This document shows, in pieces, positions 63,801 through 64,000 of a DNA stretch of 64,000 nt. The stretch lies in the NCBI RefSeq assembly GCF_011397635.1, contig NC_064771.1:14881379-14945378 (forward strand). Direction: 5' to 3'. Numbering within the stretch: position 1 is the stretch's first letter; each line of letters starts with the position of its first letter. Made by a program: the position numbers and the translations under genes. The DNA comes from Epinephelus fuscoguttatus (taxonomy: Eukaryota; Chordata; Actinopteri; Perciformes; Serranidae). The notes beneath the pieces were generated by a model. That model had not been told where the DNA came from and made no database searches. It was given only the letters and a program-made list of their open reading frames with translations.

Positions 63801-63802
63801 CC

Positions 63803-63885
63803 TTAAAGTTCCAGCATGTAGGATGTACTGGCATCTAGCAGTGAGTTTGCAGAAGAGAAACTTCTTGTGTGTACTAAGGGTATAG
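63803..63885 (-). mobile_element. Fragment of the GTGTAGGAT element
   Basis: TTAAAGTTCCAGCATGTAGG, TACTGGCATCTAGCAGTGAG and TTTGCAGAAGAGAAACTTCT match the other end of the family (compare CACCACTAGATGTCACTAAATCC at 27.1 kb read in reverse). Confidence 0.7.
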
Positions 63886-64000
63886 TTTGATCAGTTTCAC
63901 TTAATTGTCATAAAGAAATAATGATTTCTTTATATATAAATAATTTGTCTTGTGTCCCAGGACGTAAAGGTTTAACATAAATAGAAAAATACAGAACAAC

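Overview
The window is nuclear DNA of a bony fish, most likely a spiny-rayed (percomorph) teleost. Genes are split by short introns with GT/AG ends. Three complete beta-type parvalbumin genes are present, and the intergenic DNA is full of short non-autonomous DNA transposons of the kind I know from percomorph genomes. There are no bacterial features.

Layout. The 3' half of tecpr1 runs on the + strand from 232 to 6005 (11 exons, stop visible) and its 3' UTR meets that of bhlha15 tail to tail near 8.18 kb. bhlha15 (MIST1) is on the - strand (CDS 8921-9478, untranslated first exon ending at 10225). From 10.7 to 18.8 kb lie repeats and unassigned DNA. At 18847-19816 on the - strand is a protein-coding segment whose end resembles the C-terminal tail of lemur tail kinase LMTK2. 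I could not find a kinase domain for it. From 22 to 38 kb there is no gene I can support, only repeats.

Three parvalbumin genes then lie in tandem on the + strand: a 110-residue divergent beta type (38380-40571), a classic muscle beta type (TATA at 43717, CDS 44316-45540) and a pvalb8/oncomodulin-like gene (TATA at 54217, CDS 55783-60728). All three share coding exons of 61, 133 and 110 nt plus a short last exon, so they descend from one gene by duplication. A possible first exon of another + strand gene ends at 62884.

The order and strands (tecpr1 +, bhlha15 -, lmtk2-like -, oncomodulin/parvalbumin +) match the human 7q21.3 order TECPR1, BHLHA15, LMTK2, OCM2 as I recall it. This supports the lmtk2 reading and suggests an ancient linkage. 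The genes act separately: TECPR1 in autophagosome-lysosome handling and membrane repair, BHLHA15 in secretory-cell differentiation, and the parvalbumins as cytosolic Ca2+ buffers.

The most striking non-genic object is a 5.3 kb fold-back element at 47259-52590 with matching ends TATGGGGTGCC / GGCACCCCATA and a 6-bp target duplication GAAGAT. Each arm holds an AAATCT-type AT-rich array, and a 1479-bp Harbinger-like element is nested in its right arm. Exon boundaries were read by eye from splice motifs and frame. No database search was possible, and repeat family names are from memory.
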